NCBI RefSeq assembly: GCF_017571465.1
Contig: NZ_JAGETV010000007.1
Location: 1 to 64,000, forward strand
Direction of reading: 5' to 3'
Origin: Thiomicrorhabdus marina
Lineage (GTDB): Bacteria; Pseudomonadota; Gammaproteobacteria; Thiomicrospirales; Thiomicrospiraceae
DNA length: 64,000 nt
Shown here: one piece after another, positions 7,879 through 16,192 of the stretch
How the letters are laid out: every line of letters starts with the position of its first letter
Position numbering within the stretch: the first letter of the stretch is position 1
Program-made: the position numbers and the translations under genes
Notes under the pieces: generated by a model
Database searches by the model: none
Told to the model about the DNA's origin: nothing
What the model saw: the letters and a program-made list of their open reading frames with translations, nothing else

Positions 7879-8586
7879 ATGGCTAAAAAAGAAAATTGGA
7901 TTGCTCCTTCGATTCTTTCAGCAGATTTCGCAACGCTAGGTAACGACGTTAAAGACGTTATCGCTGCGGGCGCTGACGTGGTTCACTTTGACGTAATGGA
8001 TAACCACTATGTTCCTAACCTAACTATCGGGCCTCTAGTTTGTGAGTCGCTGAAAAATTTCATGGTTAAAGAAGATGTTAAAGCGCCAATTGATGTTCAT
8101 CTAATGGTTAAGCCTGTAGATCGTATCATTCCTGATTTCATTAATGCGGGTGCGGATTATGTGACTTTCCATCCGGAAGCTTCTGAGCACATCGACCGTT
8201 CACTAGCGATGATCAAAGACATGGGCGCGAAAGCCGGTCTAGTATTTAACCCGCATACTCCTCTGCATTACCTAGAGCACGTTATGGACAAAATCGATAT
8301 GATTTTGATTATGTCTGTTAACCCTGGTTTTGGTGGTCAGTCTTTCATTCCTCAAGCGCTAGAAAAGCTGAAAGCAGCTCGTCAATTAATCGATGCTTCT
8401 GGTCGTGATATTCGTCTAGAAATCGACGGTGGTGTAAAAGTTGAAAATATCGCTGAAGTTGCCGCGGCAGGTTGTGATACTTTTGTTTCGGGGTCCGGTA
8501 TTTTCGGTAACGCGAATGCAAACGACGCGAACCGTTACGACACGATCATCAAACAAATGCGCGATGAGCTAGCTAAGGTTTCTTAA
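7879..8586 (+). CDS. rpe: Ribulose-phosphate 3-epimerase
   Basis: The 235-residue TIM-barrel enzyme interconverts xylulose-5-P and ribulose-5-P, needed to regenerate ribulose bisphosphate in the Calvin cycle. Motifs seen: [22 protein letters not shown] (metal histidine and catalytic Asp), [19 protein letters not shown] and LEIDGGV. A longer frame opens at 7702, but the ATG at 7879 begins the conserved sequence and has an AAAGGG ribosome site, so it was chosen. It is the first gene of the rpe-gph-trp block. Confidence 0.95.
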   Translation: MAKKENWIAPSILSADFATLGNDVKDVIAAGADVVHFDVMDNHYVPNLTIGPLVCESLKNFMVKEDVKAPIDVHLMVKPVDRIIPDFINAGADYVTFHPEASEHIDRSLAMIKDMGAKAGLVFNPHTPLHYLEHVMDKIDMILIMSVNPGFGGQSFIPQALEKLKAARQLIDASGRDIRLEIDGGVKVENIAEVAAAGCDTFVSGSGIFGNANANDANRYDTIIKQMRDELAKVS

Positions 8587-8619
8587 GCAAGGCCAAAACG
8601 CAATTTGTTTTGTGATGTG

Positions 8620-8653
8620 AAACGCTGATGCGCTATTTGCCGCATCGGCGTTT
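8620..8653 (+). terminator. Strong hairpin between rpe and gph
   Basis: A 13-bp stem (left arm 8620-8632, right arm 8641-8653, one G-T pair) with an 8-base loop is followed by a mixed TAGTATTTT tail. The tail is less than ideal, so it may be a partial terminator or an mRNA-stabilising hairpin between rpe and gph. Confidence 0.6.
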
Positions 8654-8705
8654 TAGTATTTTAAGGACAGCGGTTTTCACGCTGCTCCAAACCAGAGAAT
8701 AAAGC

Positions 8706-9386
8706 ATGACTGCAAAATTAAAACCGAGCTTTGTACTGATTGATTTAGACGGTACTCTTATCGATTCAGTACCGGATTTAGCGTACTGCGTTGATGAAAT
8801 GATGAAACAACTGGATATGCCGGTTCGCGGCCAAGATGCGGTGCGTGATTGGGTCGGTAACGGCGTACAGCGCCTAACCGAACGTGCGCTAATTAATTCA
8901 GTAGATGGCATGCCGGAACAAGAATTGATGGATAAAGCCTATCCGATTTTTCTAGAGCTGTACAAAGATAACAACTCACAACGCAGTGTTGTTTATGAGG
9001 GTGTTGAAGACGGCCTAAAATGGATGCAAGCGCAGGGTTATCGCCTAGCGTGTGTAACGAATAAAGCCGAAGCATTTACTCTCCCGCTACTTAAAGCAAA
9101 AGGCTTGCATGATTACTTTGAAGTGATTGTCAGCGGTGATACTTGTGCGAAGAAAAAACCAGATCCAATGCCGTTGCTACACGCAGCAGATTTATTGGGT
9201 GAATCAGCAGAAAACGCGCTGATGTTGGGTGACTCGCAATCGGATGTGAAAGCGGCGCGCGCGGCTGGTTTCAATATTTTCTGTATGACATACGGTTACA
9301 ACCATGGCGAAGATATTCGCGATTACAACCCAGATGTTGTGATGGATTCTTTCGCTGAACTGCCTAATTACCTAGAGGCAAAATAA
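8706..9386 (+). CDS. gph: Phosphoglycolate phosphatase
   Basis: The 226-residue HAD hydrolase has motif I DLDGTLIDS (residues about 13-21), motif II VTNKAEA and motifs III/IV KKKPDPMP and MLGDSQSDVKAA. It hydrolyses 2-phosphoglycolate, the oxygenase by-product of Rubisco, fitting the carboxysome context. Placement between rpe and trpE is the conserved gammaproteobacterial arrangement. Its stop codon overlaps the ribosome site of the trp leader peptide. Confidence 0.93.
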   Translation: MTAKLKPSFVLIDLDGTLIDSVPDLAYCVDEMMKQLDMPVRGQDAVRDWVGNGVQRLTERALINSVDGMPEQELMDKAYPIFLELYKDNNSQRSVVYEGVEDGLKWMQAQGYRLACVTNKAEAFTLPLLKAKGLHDYFEVIVSGDTCAKKKPDPMPLLHAADLLGESAENALMLGDSQSDVKAARAAGFNIFCMTYGYNHGEDIRDYNPDVVMDSFAELPNYLEAK

Positions 9387-9398
9387 AGGACTCAAATT

Positions 9399-9521
9399 AT
9401 GCCGAATGGACTGCTTTTTTTGTGGCGACTTTTGCAACAGCTAACCAAACCGTTTTGGTGCTCGATACAAGGCATCTGGCGATGGTGGCAATTCCAGCTT
9501 TGGCAATGGCGCCAACGATAG
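9399..9521 (+). CDS. trpL: Trp-rich leader peptide upstream of trpE
   Basis: A 40-codon frame starts at ATG 9399 with an AAGGA site 8 bases upstream and ends at TAG 9519-9521, 42 bases before trpE. Seven of 40 residues are tryptophan (positions 9, 20, 27, 29, 30, 35, 37), including a WRWW block, far above chance. This is the hallmark of a ribosome-sensing leader in tryptophan operons. Unlike the enteric trpL, no terminator hairpin with a U-run follows. TTGGC (from 9500) can pair with GCCAA just before the stop, and an earlier TGGC competes for the same GCCA. Control may therefore act on translation of trpE or through Rho; the peptide itself is well supported, the mechanism is not. Confidence 0.82.
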   Translation: MPNGLLFLWRLLQQLTKPFWCSIQGIWRWWQFQLWQWRQR

Positions 9522-9563
9522 CAAATACCCGCATGTAAAACAGTTTTCAAAGGTTATAGAGTT

Positions 9564-11054
9564 ATGACAGAAACACAATTTAGCGAATATCAGCAACAAG
9601 GTTTTAACCGTGTACCGATTATGCGTACCGTCTTGGTTGATTACGACACTCCCTTAAGCGTTTACCATAAGTTGGCGCAAGGTTCTTATTCTTACCTCTT
9701 CGAATCGGTGCAAGGCGGCGAAAAGTGGGGCCGTTATTCAATTATTGGCTTGCCATGTTCGCGCCGCATCGAAGTTCATGGACAGCAAGTTCTCGAGTAT
9801 ATGAATGATGAACTGCTGCAACAGCAAACCGCTAAGGATCCACTAGCATGGATCGAGGCTTATCAAAAACAGTTCAAGGTGTTGGATAAGCCTGGTATGC
9901 CCGCATTTAGTGGTGGTTTAGTCGGCTACTTCGGTTATGACACGGTGCGTTACATTGAACCGCGTTTGGCGCTAACTGTACCGGAACGTGATGATATTGG
10001 TGCGCCGGATATTCAGCTATTAGTTTCTGAAGAGTTGGTGGTGTTCGATAACTTGAGTGGCCAAGTGCACGTTATCGTACATGCGGATTTGACCGATACA
10101 AACGGTTTGCAAGTCGCACAGAAACGTCTGAATGAGCTGGTTGATAAACTAAATCAGCCCATTTCTATGCCGAACGACTGCGCCAGTCATCAGCAGATTG
10201 ATGAGGCCGATTTTATCTCTAGTTTTGGTGAAGAGGCGTTTAAAGCTGCGGTCGAGAAAATACAGGAATATGTTTTGGCCGGTGATGCCATGCAGGTGGT
10301 GATTTCACAGCAGATGTCGGTTGAGTTTAGAGAAAGTCCAATGGATTTATACCGTGCACTGCGCCACTTGAACCCATCGCCATATATGTTTTATCTGGAT
10401 TTGGCGGATACCCATATCGTTGGTTCTTCGCCAGAGATTTTGGTGCGTTTGGAAGACGAAACTGTGACTGTCCGCCCGATTGCAGGCACCCGTCGTCGTG
10501 GCGAAACCGAAGAGCAAGATTTGGCGTTGGAACAAGACCTGCTGAATGATCCGAAAGAGTTGGCGGAGCATTTAATGCTTATCGATCTCGGACGTAACGA
10601 TGTCGGTCGTATCGCACAAGTCGGTAAGGTTGAGTTGACCGAGAAAATGGCCGTGGAGCGTTATTCGCACGTTATGCATATCGTGTCTAACGTCAATGGC
10701 AAAATCAAAGACGGTATGACTGCAATGGATGTGCTCCGTGCGACTTTCCCTGCGGGAACTTTGTCTGGTGCGCCAAAAATCCGCGCTATGGAAATTATCG
10801 ATGAACTAGAACCGGTAAAACGTGGTATCTATGGCGGCGCAGTGGGTTATCTAGGCTGGAACGGTAATATGGACACGGCAATTGCTATCCGTACCGCCGT
10901 TATTCAAGACAATAAATTATTTGTGCAAGCCGGTGCTGGCGTGGTGGCTGATTCTGTGCCGCAACTGGAATGGGACGAAACGATGAACAAAGGTCGCGCG
11001 ATTTTCCGTGCTGCGCAGTTCGTGACGCAAGGTCTTCAAGTCAACGCAGAATAA
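9564..11054 (+). CDS. trpE: Anthranilate synthase component I
   Basis: The 496-residue chorismate-using subunit makes anthranilate with TrpG. Motifs include RPIAGTRRRG, LIDLGRNDVGRIAQ, FPAGTLSGAPKIRAM and RGIYGGAVGYLG in the catalytic C-terminal domain, and an N-terminal tryptophan-feedback region around SYLFESVQGGEKWGRYSIIG. Length is normal. It is followed by trpG after 24 bases and preceded by the Trp-rich leader. Confidence 0.96.
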   Translation: MTETQFSEYQQQGFNRVPIMRTVLVDYDTPLSVYHKLAQGSYSYLFESVQGGEKWGRYSIIGLPCSRRIEVHGQQVLEYMNDELLQQQTAKDPLAWIEAYQKQFKVLDKPGMPAFSGGLVGYFGYDTVRYIEPRLALTVPERDDIGAPDIQLLVSEELVVFDNLSGQVHVIVHADLTDTNGLQVAQKRLNELVDKLNQPISMPNDCASHQQIDEADFISSFGEEAFKAAVEKIQEYVLAGDAMQVVISQQMSVEFRESPMDLYRALRHLNPSPYMFYLDLADTHIVGSSPEILVRLEDETVTVRPIAGTRRRGETEEQDLALEQDLLNDPKELAEHLMLIDLGRNDVGRIAQVGKVELTEKMAVERYSHVMHIVSNVNGKIKDGMTAMDVLRATFPAGTLSGAPKIRAMEIIDELEPVKRGIYGGAVGYLGWNGNMDTAIAIRTAVIQDNKLFVQAGAGVVADSVPQLEWDETMNKGRAIFRAAQFVTQGLQVNAE

Positions 11055-11078
11055 GCCCCAGCAAGAGAGATTAAAACT

Positions 11079-11666
11079 ATGTTATTAATGATTGATAATT
11101 ACGACTCTTTCACCTACAACTTGGTGCAGTATTTCGGCGAGTTGGGGCAAGAGGTCGAAGTTTACCGTAACGACCAAATTGATTTGGAAACCATCAAAAC
11201 CCTAAACCCAGAATATTTGGTGATTTCACCGGGGCCGTGTACCCCAACTGAAGCGGGTGTGTCGGTGGAAGCGATTAAACACTTTGCCGGCAAGATTCCG
11301 ATTATGGGTGTGTGTCTTGGACATCAGTCGATTGGTCAGGCCTTTGGCGGTAATATTATTCGTGCCAAACAAGTCATGCATGGCAAAACCTCGCCGGTCT
11401 ATCATCAAGATGTCAGCATGTTTGCTGGCCTACCAAATCCGGTGGAAGTAACGCGCTACCACTCATTGGTTATCGAGCAAGCAACCATGCCGGATTGCTT
11501 GGAAGTGACTTCTTGGACACAAGATGAAGACGGTAATTTGGATGAGATTATGGGCGTACGCCATAAAGAATATCCCATTGAAGGTGTGCAGTTCCATCCG
11601 GAGTCTATCCTGACCGAGCAAGGGCATCAAATGCTCCGTAATTTCTTGGAGCAGAATGCCCAATAG
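11079..11666 (+). CDS. trpG: Anthranilate synthase glutamine amidotransferase subunit
   Basis: The 195-residue class I glutamine amidotransferase supplies ammonia to TrpE. The nucleophile cysteine lies in [16 protein letters not shown] (about residue 79), and the His-Glu pair is in [10 protein letters not shown]. Start [18 protein letters not shown] is typical of TrpG/PabA. It may also serve PabB in folate synthesis, since no separate pabA is seen here. Confidence 0.94.
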   Translation: MLLMIDNYDSFTYNLVQYFGELGQEVEVYRNDQIDLETIKTLNPEYLVISPGPCTPTEAGVSVEAIKHFAGKIPIMGVCLGHQSIGQAFGGNIIRAKQVMHGKTSPVYHQDVSMFAGLPNPVEVTRYHSLVIEQATMPDCLEVTSWTQDEDGNLDEIMGVRHKEYPIEGVQFHPESILTEQGHQMLRNFLEQNAQ

Positions 11667-11703
11667 GGACTGGAAAACGATTCCGAGAAGCAAATTCATT
11701 GTT

Positions 11704-11763
11704 AAAAATTTTCTCTGATTGCTCATTTACTCGAATGTAAACTGCACATCATAGAAAATTTTT
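11704..11763. repeat. Inverted repeat in the trpG-trpD gap
   Basis: A perfect 11-bp inverted pair, AAAAATTTTCT (11704-11714) and AGAAAATTTTT (11753-11763), flanks a 38-base loop in the 175-base gap between trpG and trpD. The long AT-rich loop makes a terminator unlikely; a small palindromic element or regulatory structure is possible. Confidence 0.45.
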
Positions 11764-11841
11764 GCCGCGACTTTGCTCCTCTCATTACGTTTGCCTGCTT
11801 TGTCTTTAAATACTTATTCTTCATAACGGAGCCAAGTCAAT

Positions 11842-12861
11842 ATGGAACTAAAAATCGCATTAGAAAAACTGTTAAACGGCCAAGACCTTTCGCATGAAGA
11901 GATGAAATGGGTGATGCAGCAGTTAATGACCGGTGCGGCAACCGATGCGCAAATCGGTGCGATTTTAGCGGCGTTACGCGCTAAGGGCGAAACCATTGAT
12001 GAGATTACTGCAGCGGTAGAAGTGATGCGTAGTTTGGCTTCGGCAGTGGATGTGCAAGATAAAACGCATTTGGTCGATACGTGTGGCACTGGTGGTGATG
12101 GCGCCAATACCTTTAATATCTCAACCGCTTCAGCGTTTGTGGTGTCTGCGGCGGGTGCGACGGTAGCTAAACACGGCAACCGTTCTATTTCCAGCAAATC
12201 CGGTAGTGCGGATGTTTTGGAAGCGGCGGGTGTTAATTTAGCGTTAGAAGTTGCCCATGTTGCCGACTGTGTCAATGATATGAATATCGGTTTTATGTTT
12301 GCGCCCGCGCATCACAGCGCTATGAAACACGTGATTGCTGCGCGTAAGGAGATGGGCGTGCGTACCATCTTTAATATGCTTGGGCCCTTAACCAATCCAG
12401 CCGGTGCGCCGGCACAGGTTATTGGGGTTTTCAATAAAGATTTGGCTCCGGTATTTGCTAAGGTATTAAAAAACCTTGGTTCTAAACACGTGATGATTGT
12501 CGCAGCCGATGATGGTTTAGATGAAATTTCCGTTGCTAGTAAGACCTTTGTTGCCGAGCTAAAAGACGGTGTAATCTCCGAATGGGAAATCGACCCGAGT
12601 GAATACGATATGGATCATGCTGACCTGTCGGACTTGTCAGTTGATTCAGCACAAGAGAGCTTAAATATTATTCGTGCGGCTTTCGCTAATACCGATGGTG
12701 CGGCGCGCGATATTATCTGTTTGAACGCCGGTGCGTCGATTTATGTTGCAGGTATTACCGAGAGCTATGCAGCAGGCGTTGAGCTGGCGCGTAAAGTCAT
12801 TGCCGATGGTTCTGCGACCCATAAAATGAACGCCTTTATTGAAAAGACGCAGTCATTTTAA
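11842..12861 (+). CDS. trpD: Anthranilate phosphoribosyltransferase
   Basis: The 339-residue enzyme joins anthranilate to PRPP. Key motifs: DTCGTGGDGANTFNIST (PRPP loop), KHGNRSISSKSGSADVLEA, and NMLGPLTNPAGAP. Length is normal. In most gammaproteobacteria with this gene order trpC follows within a few bases; here trpC starts about 2.26 kb away, beyond a repeat-bounded insert. Confidence 0.96.
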   Translation: MELKIALEKLLNGQDLSHEEMKWVMQQLMTGAATDAQIGAILAALRAKGETIDEITAAVEVMRSLASAVDVQDKTHLVDTCGTGGDGANTFNISTASAFVVSAAGATVAKHGNRSISSKSGSADVLEAAGVNLALEVAHVADCVNDMNIGFMFAPAHHSAMKHVIAARKEMGVRTIFNMLGPLTNPAGAPAQVIGVFNKDLAPVFAKVLKNLGSKHVMIVAADDGLDEISVASKTFVAELKDGVISEWEIDPSEYDMDHADLSDLSVDSAQESLNIIRAAFANTDGAARDIICLNAGASIYVAGITESYAAGVELARKVIADGSATHKMNAFIEKTQSF

Positions 12862-12883
12862 AGATTGTTGTCATTAAACCTTG

Positions 12884-12905
12884 TTCCTGCGCTGCTGCGC
12901 GGGAA
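12884..12905 (+). terminator. Terminator-like hairpin after trpD
   Basis: TTCC-t-GCGC-tgct-GCGC-g-GGAA forms a compact GC-rich hairpin 23 bases after the trpD stop. The tail has only a short T-run, so efficiency is doubtful. If it works, it would separate trpC from the rest of the operon. Confidence 0.35.
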
Positions 12906-12969
12906 TGCTTTCTGTAAAGACCTATGATCAAGCCACTCTGTTTTACTGCGGGTTCCATTGCTTTTACCT

Positions 12970-13238
12970 TAGGGTCTGTTGCAAATTCATAATGGACTCT
13001 GTTGTCGCTCAAAAATTCGATAATCAAGGCGCTCTGAGCGCAGTTTGGTTATTCCAAATAAGGGATGAGCAACGCAGCGTGTCGGATTTTTAAGCACAAC
13101 CCAAGGGGCCATTGCCATTTTCGCGCCAACTGTGTTGAAAATTCGATCAAATAGAATGACTATTTCTCACGATTTCCGCCTTGTTGGACGCAAAAATGGC
13201 AGTGGCAGAGCCTAATTATGAATTTGCAGCAGACCCTA
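12970..13238. mobile_element. MITE-like element with 24-bp terminal inverted repeats
   Basis: The ends 12970-12993 and 13215-13238 are inverted copies with one mismatch; they begin TAGGGTCTG(T/C)TGCAAATT. The TGTTGCAAA core recalls the ends of IS6-family elements, though I cannot assign a family. No transposase frame lies in the 269 bases between. No clear target duplication was found. The right end runs into the start of the next gene and supplies its first codons. A third copy lies at 14992-15012. Confidence 0.68.
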
Positions 13239-13565
13239 GGTTTTATCGGCATCTTCCTGCCACTACTGCCTACTACACCGTTTATGATTCTCGCGGCGGG
13301 CTGTTTTGCCAAAAGCTCACCTCGCTTTCATAAAGCACTCTTGAATAATCGTTTTATCGGCGATGATCTAAAGCGCTGGGAATCTGAGCGCACCATGCTA
13401 CGTGTCACTAAAATCCGTGCGACTTGGGTAATTGTTGTAACTTTCTCAATCTCTATCGCAATTCTTTATGATCGATATTTGCTGCAATTGATGCTAATTC
13501 TGATAGCGGCCATTCTGCTGTTCTTTTTATGGCGCGTGCCTGAGAAAAATTTTAATAATAAATGA
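13218..13565 (+). CDS. YbaN-like (DUF454) membrane protein with N-terminus replaced by a repeat end
   Basis: The core IGIFLPLLPTTPFMILAAGCFAKSSPRFH is the signature of DUF454 inner-membrane proteins (function unknown), with two further helices at about residues 66-80 and 83-103. Family members normally have 15 or more residues before this core; here only nine precede it, and codons 1-7 (MNLQQTL) are encoded by the right inverted repeat of the MITE. So the original 5' end was probably lost and the repeat provides the ATG. No good ribosome site is evident upstream. It may be a degrading gene. Confidence 0.68.
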   Translation: MNLQQTLGFIGIFLPLLPTTPFMILAAGCFAKSSPRFHKALLNNRFIGDDLKRWESERTMLRVTKIRATWVIVVTFSISIAILYDRYLLQLMLILIAAILLFFLWRVPEKNFNNK

Positions 13566-13651
13566 TTCAATATTGTCGGTTAATTGATTTAAATAAGCGC
13601 ATATTTTTATATGCAACTTGTTGTTTTTTATAATTTAATTGACTTAATTTT

Positions 13652-13694
13652 ATGATTCATTAAACTATTCACTAAATGATTCATTTTTTGATTC
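13652..13694. repeat. ATGATTCATT direct repeats before the HipA-like gene
   Basis: ATGATTCATT occurs at 13652-13661 and 13676-13685, exactly 24 bases apart, with a partial third copy TGATTC at 13689-13694. They lie 12-54 bases before the HipA-like start and are placed like an operator for its own HTH domain. Confidence 0.45.
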
Positions 13695-13705
13695 GGCAGT
13701 GATAA

Positions 13706-14956
13706 GTGGCAGATAATAAACAGTTAATACTTGATGCGTTGCGTTATGAAATGCTGAGCTCGCGCGATATCGCTAAGCGAACCGGCATTAGCCAACCAAC
13801 GGTTAGTCGAGTTCTCAAAACCTTACCGGTATTGAAATTGGGAGGCGGGCGCTCAACCGTTTTTGCCCTGCTGACCCAACCTGAGGCTCTGCCTCTCTAT
13901 CAAGTTGACGAAGGCGGCAAGCTACTTTTGCTCGGCAGCCTTTATCGGCGACTTGATGGTGCGAGCGTGCTCGTTTATGCCGATGGTTATCAGGCTTATG
14001 ACAGTCTGCCTTTCTACCTCTACGATGTGCTTCCTGCTGGCTTTCTGGGGGCGATTACGCTTAAGAAAATTATCCAGATAGACTCATCGTTAAATACTCG
14101 CAGTGATAGCTGGAGTCATGCACAGGTTGTCCATTATTTAACGCATTACGGTGCAGACCTGACAGGCAACTTGGTTCTGGGTAATCAAATGGCGGAGCGG
14201 GTCTCTGAGCTGAACTTTGCCCAAATAAGTCGAATCGATTACTCGCAGATAACTGCGCAAATCAAAGCATCACCTCAGGTGTTTGGTTCTTCCATCGCGG
14301 GCGAGCAACCGAAATTTACCGTCTATAACGACGCCCATCATCTGATTGTGAAATACTCGCCATTATTAAGTGAGAAAAATCCTGTCGCGCAACGCCACCG
14401 TGATCTATTGATTTGCGAGCATTTGGCGTTAGAGAGCTTGCGCGAAGCTGGAATTCCAGCAGCGAAATCGAGTCTGTTTATGGATGACCGAGTGTATTTG
14501 GAAATTGCACGCTTTGACCGTATCGGCGAGTTCGGTCGTAAAGGCATGGTTTCACTGCGGGCTTTAGATGCTGAGTACGTCGGTAAAAACAGTAATTGGG
14601 TGGAAATAGCGCAATCGCTGTTAAGCCAAAAAATAATTAGCCAGCAGAGTTTTGAACAGGTCGAAATCGCTTATGCTTTTGGGCAATTGATCGCCAATAC
14701 CGATATGCACCTCGGCAATTTTTCTTTCTATATGGATGGAATCAATATCGGTGAAGCAACGCCAATTTACGACATGTTGCCAATGGCCTATATGCCAAGA
14801 CAAGGCGAGCTAATGAATCCCGAATGGCAAACTCCGCGATTTATTCCTGTATCTGAAAATGCCAGAAATATTGCACAGGAAATTGCAGAGCGGTTTTGGG
14901 AAAGTGTTGGTAAACAATCTGACATTTCTGATGAATTTAAAGAACTGGTTTGTTAA
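13706..14956 (+). CDS. HipA-like kinase with fused HTH (YjjJ type)
   Basis: The 416-residue protein starts with a winged-HTH (residues about 8-45, RDIAKRTGISQPTVSRVLKTL) and continues into a HipA-type Ser/Thr kinase: glycine-rich loop SSIAGEQPKF (195-204), catalytic D333 in NTDMHLGN, metal-binding D356 in IYDMLP. The key kinase residues are present. HipA toxins usually need a separate HipB; YjjJ-like proteins carry their own HTH, as here, and no hipB lies nearby. The GTG start at 13706 follows direct repeats that may be its operator. The gene lies inside an inverted-repeat-bounded insert between trpD and trpC, a sign of transfer. Whether it is toxic is unknown. Confidence 0.82.
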   Translation: MADNKQLILDALRYEMLSSRDIAKRTGISQPTVSRVLKTLPVLKLGGGRSTVFALLTQPEALPLYQVDEGGKLLLLGSLYRRLDGASVLVYADGYQAYDSLPFYLYDVLPAGFLGAITLKKIIQIDSSLNTRSDSWSHAQVVHYLTHYGADLTGNLVLGNQMAERVSELNFAQISRIDYSQITAQIKASPQVFGSSIAGEQPKFTVYNDAHHLIVKYSPLLSEKNPVAQRHRDLLICEHLALESLREAGIPAAKSSLFMDDRVYLEIARFDRIGEFGRKGMVSLRALDAEYVGKNSNWVEIAQSLLSQKIISQQSFEQVEIAYAFGQLIANTDMHLGNFSFYMDGINIGEATPIYDMLPMAYMPRQGELMNPEWQTPRFIPVSENARNIAQEIAERFWESVGKQSDISDEFKELVC

Positions 14957-14991
14957 TTTCAGATTTAGGCAAGTTAATACGAGAGATGCTC

Positions 14992-15012
14992 TTGAATTTT
15001 CAGCAGACCCTA
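14992..15012. repeat. Third copy of the MITE end
   Basis: This 21-base stretch matches 20 of 21 bases of the right end of the MITE at 13218-13238 and has the same orientation. With the opposite-facing end at 12970, it bounds the ybaN-hipA module on the right, immediately before the trpC leader. Confidence 0.65.
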
Positions 15013-15125
15013 GCCGCTTTAGTTTATTCTCTTTTGCTATCAACTGTTTTCTGCTATTCCACCTGCCTGTGGTATAAAGCAAAAAAATGCTAAACTACGC
15101 GCAAATTTAAGAAAAGGTTTTGCAG

Positions 15126-15929
15126 ATGGTTAATACACCGACGATTTTGAAGAAAATTATTTTGCGCAAGCTGGAGGAAATCCAAGAAGGTTGCGATAAG
15201 ATTCCACTGCGTGAGATGAAGCAAAAAGCGCTGATGATGAGCACCACGCCAACCAAAGGCTTTGCCGATGCGTTGCAGGCTAAGTTGGATGCGGGTCAGT
15301 CTGGTGTGATTGCGGAAATCAAAAAAGCATCGCCATCTAAAGGTGTATTGCGCGAAAATTTTGATCCCGTCGAAATAGCCAAAAGTTACCAAGAACATGG
15401 TGCGGCGTGTTTGTCAGTGTTGACCGATAAAGATTTCTTCCAAGGTTCAAATGAGTATCTAACCGCGGTGCGTGCAGCGGTGGATCTGCCGATTATTCGT
15501 AAAGACTTTATTGTTGATGATTACCAAGTGTATGAAGCGCGCGTGATTGGTGCCGACTGTATTTTGTTGATTGCCGCGGCGATTGGCGATGCGCAGATGT
15601 ATGAGCTAACGCAAACGGCCATGCAACTGGGCATGGATGTGCTGGTTGAAGTGCACAATGAAGAAGAATTGGATCGTGCCTTACGTTTACCATTACCGCT
15701 AATCGGTATCAATAACCGAGATTTGCATACTTTTGATTTGTCGCTGGAAACCACGTTGAAGATGTTGGATAAGATTCCTGATGACCGTATCGTGGTCACG
15801 GAATCAGGCATCCATTCACCGGAAGATGTCGCGTTAATGCGTGAACATCATGTCAACACTTTCTTGGTTGGCGAAGCCTTTATGCGAGCCGATAATCCCG
15901 GTGAAAAGTTAGCGGAACTATTCCGCTAA
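15126..15929 (+). CDS. trpC: Indole-3-glycerol phosphate synthase
   Basis: The 267-residue TIM-barrel enzyme catalyses ring closure before TrpA/TrpB. Motifs: [59 protein letters not shown] and [16 protein letters not shown] start two codons upstream (15120) is possible, but ATG 15126 with an AAAAGG site is preferred. Now separated from trpD, it must depend on read-through or on a promoter within the short AT-rich stretch after the repeat at 15012. Confidence 0.95.
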   Translation: MVNTPTILKKIILRKLEEIQEGCDKIPLREMKQKALMMSTTPTKGFADALQAKLDAGQSGVIAEIKKASPSKGVLRENFDPVEIAKSYQEHGAACLSVLTDKDFFQGSNEYLTAVRAAVDLPIIRKDFIVDDYQVYEARVIGADCILLIAAAIGDAQMYELTQTAMQLGMDVLVEVHNEEELDRALRLPLPLIGINNRDLHTFDLSLETTLKMLDKIPDDRIVVTESGIHSPEDVALMREHHVNTFLVGEAFMRADNPGEKLAELFR

Positions 15930-16192
15930 TTTACTCGATAGGCTGTGCCGAAGACGATCTGATTTCGGCGCAGGCTACACTTCTTTGCTTGTATCAACCC
16001 AAGCGTCTAATCGCGTTATTCTCAAATAATTCTGATAGTTTTTTGTCTAATGACAACTAGCCTAGCTGCTGTTAGTGCTATATTTATCTTCTATCTATGT
16101 AAGCGCAGAATAAGTCCTGAGTGTTTGAACTTGTTGGATTCAGTTTTGCGTTTTTTAGCCAAGGACGACCGGCGGATATTTCGAGATTAGTT

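Noticed and set aside
16103-16117. CGCAGAATAAGTCC shared with 62911-62924 as a possible repeat family
   Set aside because: A 14-mer match is expected by chance several times in a window of this size, and the flanks differ.
16121-16192. Longer N-terminus of the HDOD protein from GTG 16121
   Set aside because: The extra 24 residues are unlike the family and the ATG at 16193 fits the domain start.
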